The notes under the pieces are model-generated. The model searched no databases. It worked only from the letters and a program-made list of their open reading frames with translations, and was not told where the DNA came from. The position numbers were made by a program, and so were the translations under genes. Of a stretch of 64,000 nt of DNA, positions 13,801 to 23,104 are shown piece after piece. Every line of letters starts with the position of its first letter. The stretch's first letter is position 1. Origin of the DNA: Sipunculus nudus (lineage: Eukaryota; Annelida; Sipuncula; Golfingiida; Sipunculidae); NCBI GenBank assembly GCA_026874595.1, contig CM049317.1, forward strand, positions 49,250,401 to 49,314,400, written 5' to 3'.

Positions 13801-16800
13801 ATGACAGGCCAGGTGATGACGAAAAAAATGAGCTATTGCAGAAGTGGATAAGCCTATTTATGGCGAAGTTATAGTGCAAAAACCGTTAACCATACCTGTC
13901 GTGACCTTGACCTTTGACCTTTGACCTATTTTAACCAAAATCAATAGGGCACCTAGACATTATGTTTTTCATCATCCCTGTAAGTTTCAAGGTGATTGTG
14001 GCAAAATTGTGGCCAGGAGAGTGCAGACAAACAAACAAACAAACAAACAAACAGACAAACAGACATACGCAACTGAGTAATATGCTTGCCGAAATCTTTG
14101 ATTCCGGCAAGCAACAAACAGACAGACAGACAAACAGACATACGCAACTGACCAATATGCTTGCCGAAATCTTTGATTTCGGCAAGCAACAAACAGACAT
14201 ACGCAACTGAGTAATATGCTTGCCGAAATCTTTGATTCCGGCAAGCAATAAAATTATAAAATGTTTGTCCTGACTTGCTTCCTACTACTTTTTCAGTTTC
14301 GCCTCTTAGAGGTCAGACTCAACGTCTGAAATGTGCAACCGTGAGGCGTCCGTTCAGCCAAATGTACGCAGCTGATTGCGGCACAAAATTACATGGTTTT
14401 ATCTGTAAATTAGGCAAGTAATTTTCCTTTCTCTTTTAAAATGTATGTATTCTTCATGGTGACTGTTACAAAGTTACTAAATCAAAACTGTGTTAAACTA
14501 CAATGACCAGAGAGGGACAAATGGTTTGATAAGAAGAAGAAAATGGTAAATGTAGGGATAATGCAGTTACTAACAGGGCAAATAAGTAATGCTTTGTTCA
14601 TTTCACTCTTCCTTAGACTGGCTGTTAACAATATTATTCTTTGATACTTAATATTCCTTATATTTTCTAATTTAAGAATGCAATGGTTGTTCAAATTCAT
14701 CCTGCTTCGTGTATGACGGAAGATGTTTCGAACCTGTATGTGGCAGAGGAATAATTGATTGGTATGCTGCCGCTAGACTCTGCGAGACACATTTCTTTGG
14801 CTTAGCGACCAACATCCCATATGAGCTTAGTGTGAATATAAACATGGCATGCGACGAATACTGGATTGGCCTCACTAAGGAGCGTTGGAGATCAGAAGAA
14901 AACTATTGCAAGTATAGGAGAAAGCATTTATTTTACTCATGTATTAATATCATTCATATTTGGTACTAAGCTCAGCTATTTACAGATAGGTGAAAGGCCT
15001 TTCTTAATCATTTTTGTAATTTTCTATGCTTCTCAAAGCATGGCACGGATAATATTATATATGTGCAGCGTTAAATAAATATATATATATTTTTTTAATA
15101 CGGTAAAGTATTATCATGATGATGGTTAACAACAGGAAAAGTAAAAATAACTTCTGTTATTCAGAAATGTTAATGTTGATTATATAGGGTTTTAAATCCT
15201 TGAAAGTGATATGTTAATCTTTACGTAACGATTTAATCACCATGTAACGAGAATGATATGAATAATATGTCTATGCATACAAAAATGAGGGTTTAGGACA
15301 AAGAGTGTTCAAAGATTTTAATACTTCAGTGACCCCCCCATGGATGGTTGGCAGGGAAAGGTTACGGACAAGATCGGTGTGCATTGCATCATTAACAGCA
15401 GGAAATCTTCACTGGAACTTGTCTGACTGTGCTTCTCTCAGTGGGGCCTTGTGTTCTTTCCGTTCCAATACAACTATCACTTTAGTTGATGGCGAAACTT
15501 CATTGCAGTACCGTTGGATCATTGCGCTATGTATCTTATGCGTCCCAGCTGTCATGGCTCTGATAACGGCCCTTGCTGTGAACATCCATCACTCACGCAC
15601 AACAAACAGGTCACACTGCCTGTTCAGTGGTATCGGATTTTGAAATTTGTTAGTTTAAATATAGAAAAATGATGACTATAATCACTGATTATTCATAAAG
15701 ACTACAATGTTATTTTAATACGTAAACATAAAAACGCTCCTATCTTCGGAATCTGAAAATCTTATTCTGACATCTCCTTTTTCTTGTATTCATAAGATGT
15801 TTTATTTTGTGCTTTCTATAAATAAGCATTTTTTGTCTGTATTTTACTTTAACCATTAACTTCGGAATCTGAAAATCTTATTCTGACATCTCGTTTTTCT
15901 TTTATTCATAAGATGTTTTATTTTGTGCTTTCTATAAATAAGCATTTTTTGTCTGTATTTTACTTTTACCCTAAACTCCTTGGTGGAAACATTGCATTAC
16001 ATTTCAGGGTGTACGTTTTGCCAGTTGGCAAAAATCCTCGACAACGCCATCTTGCTATACATAGCGGCCATACTTCCACAAGTTCTTCTACCAGCAACTC
16101 TCTCCAATCCGTGAACAGCAGCGGGACCATTTGCTCCAACTGTGGGCAGGTGAGACGATCATGTATGGCACTCTTTCATGAAAAGACTAACAGATAAAAT
16201 TGACAAATCAATAGGAAAATTTATGGGAGCACAATAAGCTTTTCTGACAGGAATCCCTTTCTTTTTTCCTTTCTGCATGTTCTTTCCTTCAACGTTTACT
16301 TTCTAAAGATACATGATATATATCTTTACTAATTTATAGTGCAGAAAATCCATATGCCCATTCAGAAAGAATTTGACAAAGTAATGAATTATAGACGTTT
16401 TTTCCACCAGCTGCAACCTTTGCTTGCCTGATTGCATGAAAAAGATATCTCTCCCTGATAAATATAATCGGTAAGCACAACATCCGTGAATGGTTTTCCT
16501 TCATTACCAATAGAGCAAAAAAGACAACAACATTCATTACGAGAACCTGCTAATATCAGAGGTGAAGCGATGCGGTGCCTGTGGACGCCTCGTAAAACCA
16601 CAGCGACCTGACAAGCCACGTCCCGGTCTGCCGACACGTATACAGGAGAGGTCCGGGGTGGCTTCAGGGAAGCATCCTTCTTTTGCCAGCCTTACATGGC
16701 AGGACGACTACGAGAACATGGCACGTGGTCTCAAAACGATTCCTCTAAGAGAGATGCATGTGGCTAAAATGCTGCTAAACAACGAGTCACGATCTCCTCC

Positions 16801-16843
16801 TGAGATTCGTAAGGCAAAGAGGAGAGCCACAAGCTTGGTGTAG
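4725..16843 (+). CDS. Transmembrane receptor with two C-type lectin-like domains (gene 1)
   Basis: Seven exons: 4725-4806, 5156-5371, 14297-14413, 14677-14907, 15330-15609, 16008-16149, 16562-16843. Their summed length is 1350 bp, giving 449 codons plus stop, and every junction phase matches (1,1,1,1,2,0). The product is a type I membrane protein: signal peptide (about 1-22), CTLD1 (about 29-136), CTLD2 (about 140-270), transmembrane helix (about 278-299), and a 150-residue cytoplasmic tail with C351-x2-C354-x5-C360-x2-C363 and Y406-E-N-M. Neither CTLD shows the EPN or QPD sugar-binding triplet, and the WND site is altered (WNLSDC in CTLD2), so Ca-dependent sugar binding is doubtful. CTLD receptors of this layout often act in recognition or immunity; that role is inferred. 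Two introns use GC donors. A decayed paralogue lies directly downstream. Confidence 0.78.
5156..5371 (+). CDS. Gene 1 exon 2: CTLD1 first half
   Basis: The acceptor TTGTTGCAG gives a phase-1 start. The exon has typical first-half features: an aromatic start, TYQEAVLYCKHLNRTL (helix 1 with conserved Cys), a second helix (FEDILRRLNQS), and AWLGVKR...FWSWSDDK matching the W-x-G core and loop region. Donor TCAT|GTAATC is in phase 1. No EPN or QPD triplet is seen. Confidence 0.82.
6226..6420. repeat. Dispersed GC-rich repeat, SINE-like fragment
   Basis: A GC-rich island in AT-rich intron DNA. It includes GGAGGAAACC, CCCGGAGAAAACCACCGGCC and GGGGATTACACCCGGGTC; the last resembles a tRNA B box read on the minus strand. 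This motif combination looks like an abundant invertebrate dispersed repeat, but I see no poly-A tail or target duplication. It lies in gene 1 intron 2. Confidence 0.4.
8360..13928 (+). promoter_or_regulatory. Four clusters of TGACCT half-sites, one per satellite unit
   Basis: Runs such as TGACCTTGACCTTTGACC occur at 8360-8380, 9967-9992, 11895-11920 and 13902-13928. Read on the minus strand they give TCAAGGTCAAAGGTCA, the form of an extended nuclear-receptor half-site plus a DR1 repeat. This is a motif match within a repeat; receptor binding is not shown. Confidence 0.4.
12077..12105. repeat. GCTTGCCG...CGGCAAGC hairpin, copy 1
   Basis: Perfect 8-bp inverted repeat with a 13-nt loop, preceded by AGACATACGCAACTGA. 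It sits at the junction of satellite units 3 and 4, just before the next unit start, which itself begins near CGAACGCTTGCCGG. Confidence 0.8.
14055..14246. repeat. Three tandem hairpin modules closing the satellite
   Basis: Three further copies of the hairpin lie at 14084-14112, 14159-14187 and 14218-14246, separated by CAGACA/CAAACA spacers and ACATACGCAACTGA. The middle copy carries a compensated T-to-C difference (GATTTCGGCAAGC). The last ends 50 bp before the exon-3 acceptor. Confidence 0.8.
14297..14413 (+). CDS. Gene 1 exon 3: CTLD1 second half
   Basis: Acceptor TTTTTCAG. The phase-1 frame reads SPLRGQTQRLKCATV... then CGTKLHGFICKL, the Cys-x(n)-Cys-x6-F-I-C ending of a CTLD. The best donor is the non-canonical AG|GCAAGT, which keeps phase 1 and joins exon 4. 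The GT four bases later (GCAA|GTAATT) gives phase 2, which does not join exon 4. It is separated from its first half by 8.9 kb, mostly satellite. Confidence 0.78.
14677..14907 (+). CDS. Gene 1 exon 4: CTLD2 first half
   Basis: Acceptor TAATTTAAG, phase 1. It opens with a short Cys-rich stem (CNGCSNSSCF) and continues with DWYAAARLCETHFFGLATN and EYWIGLTKERW, the helix-1 Cys and W-x-G-L core of a CTLD. The proposed end is a GC donor TATT|GCAAGT in phase 1. The decayed paralogue has an ordinary TACA|GTAAAA donor at the same place and phase, which supports this border. Confidence 0.78.
15330..15609 (+). CDS. Gene 1 exon 5: CTLD2 second half and transmembrane helix
   Basis: Acceptor TACTTCAG, phase 1. 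It reads TPPWMVGRERL, then VCIASLTAGNLHWNLSDC and SGALCSF, the second-half CTLD pattern with WNLSDC where Ca-binding lectins have WND. A short stalk with an N-glycosylation site (SNTT) leads to a 22-residue helix (WIIALCILCVPAVMALITAL) and basic residues. Donor ACAG|GTCACA in phase 2; unspliced readthrough would stop within about 11 codons. Confidence 0.82.
15744..15975. repeat. 116-bp tandem duplication in gene 1 intron 5
   Basis: Two near-identical copies, 15744-15859 and 15860-15975, both beginning CTTCGGAATCTGAAAATC. They differ at a few bases, so the event is recent. The second copy ends about 30 bp before the exon-6 acceptor. Confidence 0.88.
16008..16149 (+). CDS. Gene 1 exon 6: juxtamembrane cytoplasmic tail
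   Basis: Acceptor ACATTTCAG in phase 2, donor GCAG|GTGAGA in phase 0. It encodes a basic segment (GKNPRQRH), a Ser/Thr-rich stretch (HTSTSSSTSNS), then C-S-N-C, the first of two CxxC pairs. No known domain is recognised. Confidence 0.72.
16562..16843 (+). CDS. Gene 1 exon 7: cytoplasmic tail end with CxxC and YENM
   Basis: Acceptor ATATCAGAG, phase 0; the AG two bases upstream would give an immediate stop. It opens with K-R-C-G-A-C-G, completing a CxxC-x5-CxxC arrangement with exon 6. A Pro/Arg-rich linker follows, then DDYENMARG, which contains both a YxxM and a YxN pattern. The C-terminus is basic (RKAKRRATSLV) and stops at TAG 16841-16843. The decayed paralogue retains the start of this exon, showing it is a real family exon. 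Confidence 0.75.
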   Translation: MKRCGACGRLVKPQRPDKPRPGLPTRIQERSGVASGKHPSFASLTWQDDYENMARGLKTIPLREMHVAKMLLNNESRSPPEIRKAKRRATSLV

Positions 16844-17007
16844 AAATCTACCGATGCTGTACACACAGTGTACAAATACAAGAAACATTAACGTCTTCTA
16901 GCACACATAGATATTTGGTTTACGTCATAACTGTAACAAGTCATTTACTGAGGCATTTTGTTTTTGGTACAGATATAATTGGTATTATAAATGGTACTAT
17001 AAAACAC

Positions 17008-17013
17008 AATAAA
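17008..17013 (+). terminator. Putative polyadenylation signal of gene 1
   Basis: AATAAA lies about 165 bp after the stop codon. It is the first such hexamer after the stop and is followed by T-rich sequence. Confidence 0.5.
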
Positions 17014-17420
17014 ATGAATATGCATATGTTCCTTTCTGTGCACACATTGTCTTTATTTTTTAAATCTTAAATTTTAAGTTTGATATTGCTCTCACCCATG
17101 TAAACCCGTAACTACCCGAGGTAAAATAACCAGCCAGAAATTAAATTGATATCTTCATTGACTGTTGTTATAATAATTCTTATTATTATAATTATTGTTA
17201 TAATATTTATTATAAGTAGTAGAATAACTATCAGTTTTAAGAACTGTACCTCGATCCGATTGCAAGATGCATTAAATGCATCAACGAGAATGTTTGAAAA
17301 TGTCAATATATGTCTAGGTATTAAATGAGAGATACACCATTCACATCATCTCTTATTATGTTGCAATAATTTAGTACTGACTGATCATTTTGCCTTGTTA
17401 TTTTGTTATATTAATTACAG

Positions 17421-17536
17421 TTTCGCCTCTGAGAAGTAGAGGCAAGGCTCAAATGCATGACTTAGAGACTTACTATCAGCAAATGTTAGCAGCTGATAAC
17501 TGCACAGAAATATATGTTTTCATTTGTAAACTTTGA
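17421..17536 (+). pseudogene. Paralogue of exon 3 (CTLD1 second half)
   Basis: Acceptor TTAATTACAG, same phase as gene 1 exon 3. It reads SPLRSRGKAQMHDL... then AADNCTEIYVFICKL followed by TGA, where gene 1 has its GC donor. The frame is open, so this piece could still act as a terminal exon, but the other exons of this copy are broken. Confidence 0.7.
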
Positions 17537-19558
17537 TCGTTTACATTTTACTGGTGAGATAATATGGTAATGACTCTGAGTCCTCTTCCACCCAGTCACG
17601 TTCCACGCGGCTGTCGTAGCTACCAGCACTTCCATATTTGAGTGTATGCAATATGTCTTGTGTGCAGCTAGTCAGGTTGAATGGCAGCGTTAATAACAGA
17701 AACACTAAAAATATTGCAATATTTCCAAACACAGAAATATAATGATGTACCGTTTAAAGCAGGAGACCGTCTGTCCCTGTCCTCTTCTCTACCCAGCCAG
17801 CTCCCGAAGGTAGAAAGTGAGGCTATTATGCCAAGAGAGGGAATTGTTTGCTACTGTTTACAAATTAAATGAAAGATGAAATACTTTGCTGCCGGTATAC
17901 TTTTTACATCCAACGCTCATTATCCTAAATTTATTTCAAGAACAAGATCTCAGGTGTTGCTATATGTCGGATAAACAAGCAACAATTTGACAATTTTATT
18001 GTAAACCCCAATATAATTACTGCCCATGGTACTCCTAGATTAATTCACACAAAGGAAAGATAATTTCTATTTCAATATTTAGACAGGAGAAATTTGTTAC
18101 CCAGTCCTAAAGCCAAGCAAAGAGGTTTCAGGTATTCTCGTATCTTTTTGACAACAGACAAAAAACGTTATGATGGTTTTATTTGCACGAAAATTTGCAC
18201 GAAAAGTTTACGTATGGTTATTTAACTAGAATTGATAGTAAAGTGTTTATATAGTTTTAAATTTGACTTGTCAACTGTATTAAACTGATATGTATCCGTA
18301 TATTATTCACTGGAATACTTTGCATGTATTCTAAAAGTCTGGCAGATAGGGAACCTGAACTAATTCAAAGAGAGCATAGTAAAACGCGGGTAAATTTAGA
18401 GTGAGTTAGATCGCTTGTAAATGCGCATGTACATAGAATAGAATACGTATCAAGATCTGATTATAAAGGTCTGGACATAAATTTAGGATAATTGTTTCCA
18501 AATTAGTCATGTTTATCAAGCATTTAGCATAATTACCATGATAATATGATTAAACTTGTTACGGATTGAGCTGTTATCGCCACAAAAATAACTAACAGCA
18601 TGAACCTATCACTGTTTAATAGCAGTAGGTTGCTGGAACGGCTCCCAAAAAGATTATTTAATACGTTATGTTACCGCTTATACCATAAGATCAAGGAACC
18701 AATTTCTCTCAAAGTAATTTAATTAAGTTTTTGCTCAAATAGGTTTCTGTCATTTCTGTTGATTTTTCTAGGGAATAATAATAGCAATTTATATTCGTCT
18801 CTCTTTCGCTTATGTAGTATACACTTTCTGATTCGTTGTCATTTTTCCATCGCTGTAGCAGGATACATTTGATAAATAAACTTATATTAGTACTTGTACT
18901 TTAACTCATTCTAAGCATAGCATAATTATAAGTATTAATCCATGAAAATATGTACTATTTCTAAATATTGTACGTTCTACAAACACAAACATGCATTTGA
19001 AGTGAAAGTCTAAACAATAATGGAGAAAAATATAGGGACTAGCTTCTTTGTTTCATATATCTCCAACCCTTATGCATTGTTCCTTATCTGCGCACTATCG
19101 CTAAATCCTGTCCATTCTTCGTCATATCCCATTACAATGAAAAACATATGGTAAAGTAACAATTTTCAAATAGTGGATAACCACCCGACCCCCTTCCTTA
19201 CGTTGGGTGAAGATATAATGACAATTCTGGAAAAAAATCAATGTATAAATTTGTCTTCCGCGACCCTTGAAGTGTAACACCTTGTAAAAATCCTACGAGG
19301 CCCAGCCTTATAGACCGTGGGCGGGACTTGTGACACTGCATGATGGCGACGTTGAATACAGTTGCCACTTCTTGCATTCTGGTAAGTGTGGTTGTCATTA
19401 ATGAAAACATAAACATATCTGGTAATATATGTAGTATTTATTTGGGAACCGTTCTTGATAAGTTTCATCAGGATTTATTAGCAGCATCCATGTGGGCACT
19501 GATTCTATAGGCGCAGCAAACGCAGAGAATATGGTGAACGTATCTCACTTACTTTAAG
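17537..19558. other. Intron-like DNA between pseudogene exons
   Basis: AT-rich DNA with no further exon I can support. A short open segment ending GIVCYCLQIK then TGA near 17870 vaguely resembles a CTLD end but lacks the rest of the domain. Confidence 0.4.
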
Positions 19559-19790
19559 GTTGCCATGATTGCCTGGGGTCCCCTAGTTTCATATATAACC
19601 ACCAGTGTTTCAAACCCGTGTGTTGGTATGGAAGACGTAGACTGGTACTCTGCCGCAGGATTCTGCGAGAGAAACTTCTCCGGTATCGCCACAAAGACCC
19701 CTATAAAACTTACATTAGATAACGACGTGGGTTGATAGAATTACTGGATCGGTCTGACCAAGGAACGCTGAAAGGCCGATGATAATTACA
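19559..19790 (+). pseudogene. Paralogue of exon 4 (CTLD2 first half), broken
   Basis: Recognisable are CHDCLGSPSF and CFKPVC, then after a frameshift EDVDWYSAAGFCERNF and YWIGLTKER. In-frame TGA and TAG occur near 19733-19738 and another TGA near 19769. It ends at a GT donor TACA|GTAAAA at the site where gene 1 has a GC donor. Confidence 0.8.
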
Positions 19791-20726
19791 GTAAAATTTA
19801 ACCAATAAAAATAAACAAACAAAAATGAATATCTTTTTTACTGCTTGATAGATATTTGATCTTATGAATGGTAAGCATTTATCCATTAAAAAATCTAAAA
19901 TGGGCCATGTGTTGAATAAACTGAATACCTAGAGGAGAAGCCTTGTCACATTATGTCATTCTTTTATTCTGCTTGGATGAAAAAGTGAATTTTATGTTCA
20001 TGTATTTGATGCCTTTGCAGTGGTTTCTGTCTTTCGTCCGAGAAAACAACATATTGGAATTTTCTTCTTTCTCGTGAAGTGTTGTTTATATAAGGTATCG
20101 GAGAATAAAAACAAAACAATAGTAAAATTTACATTGTTGTATAATATTTACAATCTGCAAGTATTTCTAATGAAACCCAGTGTCTCAAAATCCCTACTGA
20201 GTTTTCCATGGTAATCATATATGTATTACTTGATTTTCTGAATGGGAAAAAACACATCCTTTTCCTCTTAGCTCTTCAAATCTTATATAAAAATAGATAA
20301 GTACATTTTGCATTTGTTAATTTTAGCCGAGCTCCATGACGCATTGGTCCCTTGTTTCATATCAGGTATGTTAGGCCTTCACGGGTGTACTGGAAGTGAG
20401 ACGAATGCTACACTCTATGACATCAGTGAGTTTGGGGTCATCTGTTAACAGACCGTGAATCTCACGTCGCTGTTGCTTGCCTAGATCGGCATTTACCTGA
20501 ACGTTACGCTCGGTTTGGCTACGCACCGTTGATGGTAACGATACGTGGGAGGTTTCGTCTACACCCTCGAGGTTAAGTACTCCGACTTAGGGAGATTCGG
20601 TTTTGCAATCCGGATTATCCTGTTCTCGTGAGAATTCGTTCGTACTCACGGTGACTGCGGCTAAGACATGCTGAGGTTCAGCTCTAGTTTTGCTTATGGG
20701 ACAGGACCTGCAGTGCGCTGCATTAC

Positions 20727-20900
20727 CCATACATCCTCTTTCAGTCGAACTGGGAATTCACACGTTCGTGTGTTAAATCTACGCTATGATGGCCCGCCAT
20801 AATCGCCTCGTTGCCGATCTTCATAACATCAGCCCATAACGACTGGGGCACCACGATTCTTGATCCATCTGGATCACCGCGTTTGTTTCGCGCAAACTCG
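20727..20900 (-). pseudogene. Integrase zinc-binding remnant of the degraded gypsy element
   Basis: The minus-strand frame reads RIVVPQSLWADVMKIGNEAI then MAGHHSVDLTHERVNSQF, matching the H-H part of the integrase HHCC domain. The Cys pair is not clear after a stop. The integrase core beyond it is unreadable. Confidence 0.6.
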
Positions 20901-21108
20901 TCCTTAATCTGGAAAGTGCCATCACTTCCACAGTGACTAGCCGACCCATCAATCTTCCAATATGGCGCTAAAGACTGATCATCTGTACCTTCAAAAATTC
21001 GGCCGGACTTACTTCCGCGACTGGACTAGCTACCATAAAATCCCGCGTCGGCATCTTTCGCTTACATGAAGCGGCATGCGTCTCTACTCTGGACGTCACT
21101 TCCGGTGG

Positions 21109-21306
21109 TTACTCGAAGTCGTCACACACTTTGTCTGAATCCTGATCAGACTTCCACGTAGGATTCGGATCGTTTTGATCCCGAGCACCCGTAATGTTCC
21201 TTATCGTTAAGTCGCAAACGGCATCTCCGAATACAATTCCAACAAAACAGGGACAATCTACACTAATAATGGCCTTAGGAAACCGGCTAACCGAGCCACC
21301 AAACAA
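21109..21306 (-). pseudogene. Aspartic protease remnant of the degraded gypsy element
   Basis: The minus-strand frame reads PKAIISVDCPCFVGIV... then CDLTIRNITGARDQNDPNP. This matches the C-terminal part of the retroelement protease, where related elements have (Y)DL-I-GN---GAR---DP. The catalytic DTG is not recognisable upstream. A zinc-knuckle-like stretch (RHRAREYKQ) lies near 21680 with the last Cys replaced. Confidence 0.55.
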
Positions 21307-22029
21307 CCGACACTCGACGTTGTGTCCGGTGAACTTGTCCGGATCAACGTATGTCTCACGTATTCCCGTTGAATAGCAACCTGAATCGCGTTACACCTGG
21401 GCTGCCTTGCCGTTTACTAACCCCTCACAAATGGGTAACGAGCTATCGCCCTCTTTTACAGCAGTCAATCCGAATGACTTACTCTGTTAATCCAAATCTA
21501 GATTAACGGAACCGACGGTTTCCCACTTTGATTCCGCAACTTTCGTTGAAATCGACTCGGGCTTACGCTTCGGTTTAACCCCTTGACCACCACTAGACTT
21601 ATCCCAGCACTGTTCAACAGGCGAGTGCAACTTTTTTGGGGTAGACCTTAACTTCGCCATGCCACTGGTCTGCTTATATTCACGCGCCCTGTGCCTCAAA
21701 CCATTACATATAAAACAACGTATGCCTCCCGATGGCTTAAACGACTGATCACGCGATCGGCTGGTTTACTTTCTATCCTACGCGTACAGCACTACTACGG
21801 GAACTCGCCGCAAAACTGTGTACACCATGGATCTCCGTATACCTCTCTGCAATCTCCACCATGTTATCTATATCGCGACACTGTCCCTCCTTCAACCTTG
21901 CTGCAACAGTGCAAATACGGTTCTTGCTGTCAACTAACACCTGCCATCTCTATCCAATGGTCATGGAATCCACTTAGCCGCATGGCGAACTGACTGGGAG
22001 TCCGCAACGCTCTGGCCTACAGGTACGAA

Positions 22030-22576
22030 ACTTAAAACCCTCCTCAGACATCCCGTAACGCTTTAAAAGAGCTAACTTAAGCTTATCGTAGTTCATGACT
22101 TTGTCAACTGCTAACTGCGCGTATTAAGTATCAAGAGCCCTACCACGCAACAAAGGACTTTGGTACAAAGCCCAGTAATTATGGTCGTACTTCTGACACA
22201 GAGCTAGCCGCTCAAAACGCTCTAGTAACGCGTCTAGTTTATCGTGCTTTTCGTTAAATGGAGGGAGTTTGTGTTTCGGGACCGATTCCGTATTCCTCAT
22301 CTGTTTACTATCGCCCTTATCACTCTCATCGGATGCTGATTTCAGCATTTCTATCTCGTGAGCTCCGGCTCCACGTTCATGCTCCATCTCTCTCTGTTCA
22401 GCCCTCTCATCGCGTTCGGCGTCTTTCAGCTGCTGGGCTTCATAAGCCACTGTACGCTTGTTCACGAAGCCTCGTCTTGGTATCCCAAAGCTTGTCCGCA
22501 TTCCAGAATGGACATCAACACCTCTATGGTAATGATTACCCCAACCGACCATACAGGTGAACCGCGTAACACACAC
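22030..22576 (-). pseudogene. gag remnant of the degraded gypsy element
   Basis: The minus-strand frame from 22576 shows a charged coiled-coil-like stretch (AQQLKDAERDERAEQ) and then KLPPFNEKHDKLDALLERFER and LLRGRALDT, the pattern of gypsy Gag capsid regions. It stops at 22124, and the same frame resumes past the stop (NYDKLKLALLKRYGM). No intact Gag remains. Confidence 0.7.
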
Positions 22577-23081
22577 ACAAAATCCGCAAGACTAAACACT
22601 AACTGATGGCAGAGAGAATCGGAGGTATCTAGCTCACAACTACCTGAAGGTTGCACCGCAAATCAAGAGACGAACGGACAGATAGACGAACACTATGCAC
22701 GAGTTATCAAATCTAGGAACACTAATAAAAATGAAACGCTTACCTATCGTGTGACCTCACTCAACAAATCACCACAAAGCAAGGTAAAATGTAATTACAG
22801 GTGTAATTGAGGTGTAATTAAAAAACGTCTAATATTAGTTAACCCCATCATTGAGTAACCTTAACTTCTAACTTGTGTTATCTAAAACAGTAAATTACCA
22901 TATCAAAGTATTAACCTGCATTAAACCCTTGCGAAATGCGTGTGCGTGAAGCCTTAGCACTGATTCAATTTCAAATTTTTTAACCGTCCAGAGAAATTAT
23001 ATCAATAATCAACATGGAAAATTCAACAAATGCACAGGAATTTAAATGGCAAAAACAATGCATGTCGTTAAGGCGAAATCC

Positions 23082-23099
23082 TCATAGCAACATTCGCCA
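23082..23099 (-). other. Putative primer binding site
   Basis: Five bases inside the proposed LTR end the minus strand reads TGGCGAATGTTGC..., i.e. the + strand ends in CCA like a tRNA 3' end. The tRNA cannot be named from this. Confidence 0.35.
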
Positions 23100-23104
23100 T
23101 AAAA

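Larger units (their letters stand above)
6915..14250. repeat. Higher-order satellite array inside gene 1 intron 2
   Basis: Four units start at CTAGACGACCAKAGGTCGAACG near 6918, 8506, 10107 and 12112. Each holds three or four monomers of about 330 bp marked by a (C/T)AGCGCCCNCTAG core at 7253, 7587, 7908; 8852, 9183, 9515; 10455, 10786, 11117, 11444; 12459, 12788, 13123, 13450. A non-monomer tail then follows with a GTAACCATGGTTAC palindrome, a TGACCT-repeat cluster and (ACAA)n or (ACAG)n. Units 3 and 4 have one extra monomer. Units 2-4 are very similar and unit 1 is more diverged. No long frame persists across the copies, so it is not coding. Confidence 0.88.

Noticed and set aside
6915-14250. 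CRISPR-like or rRNA-like reading of the regular repeat spacing
   Set aside because: Monomers are about 330 bp with no conserved short repeat and unique spacers, the host is eukaryotic, and no rRNA core sequence is present.
14414-14417. Ordinary GT donor GCAA|GTAATT for exon 3
   Set aside because: It gives phase 2, which does not join exon 4; the GC donor at 14414 does.
17681-17872. Open frame ending REGIVCYCLQIK as another CTLD end
   Set aside because: Only the last few residues resemble the family; the upstream part has no CTLD features and the acceptor is uncertain.
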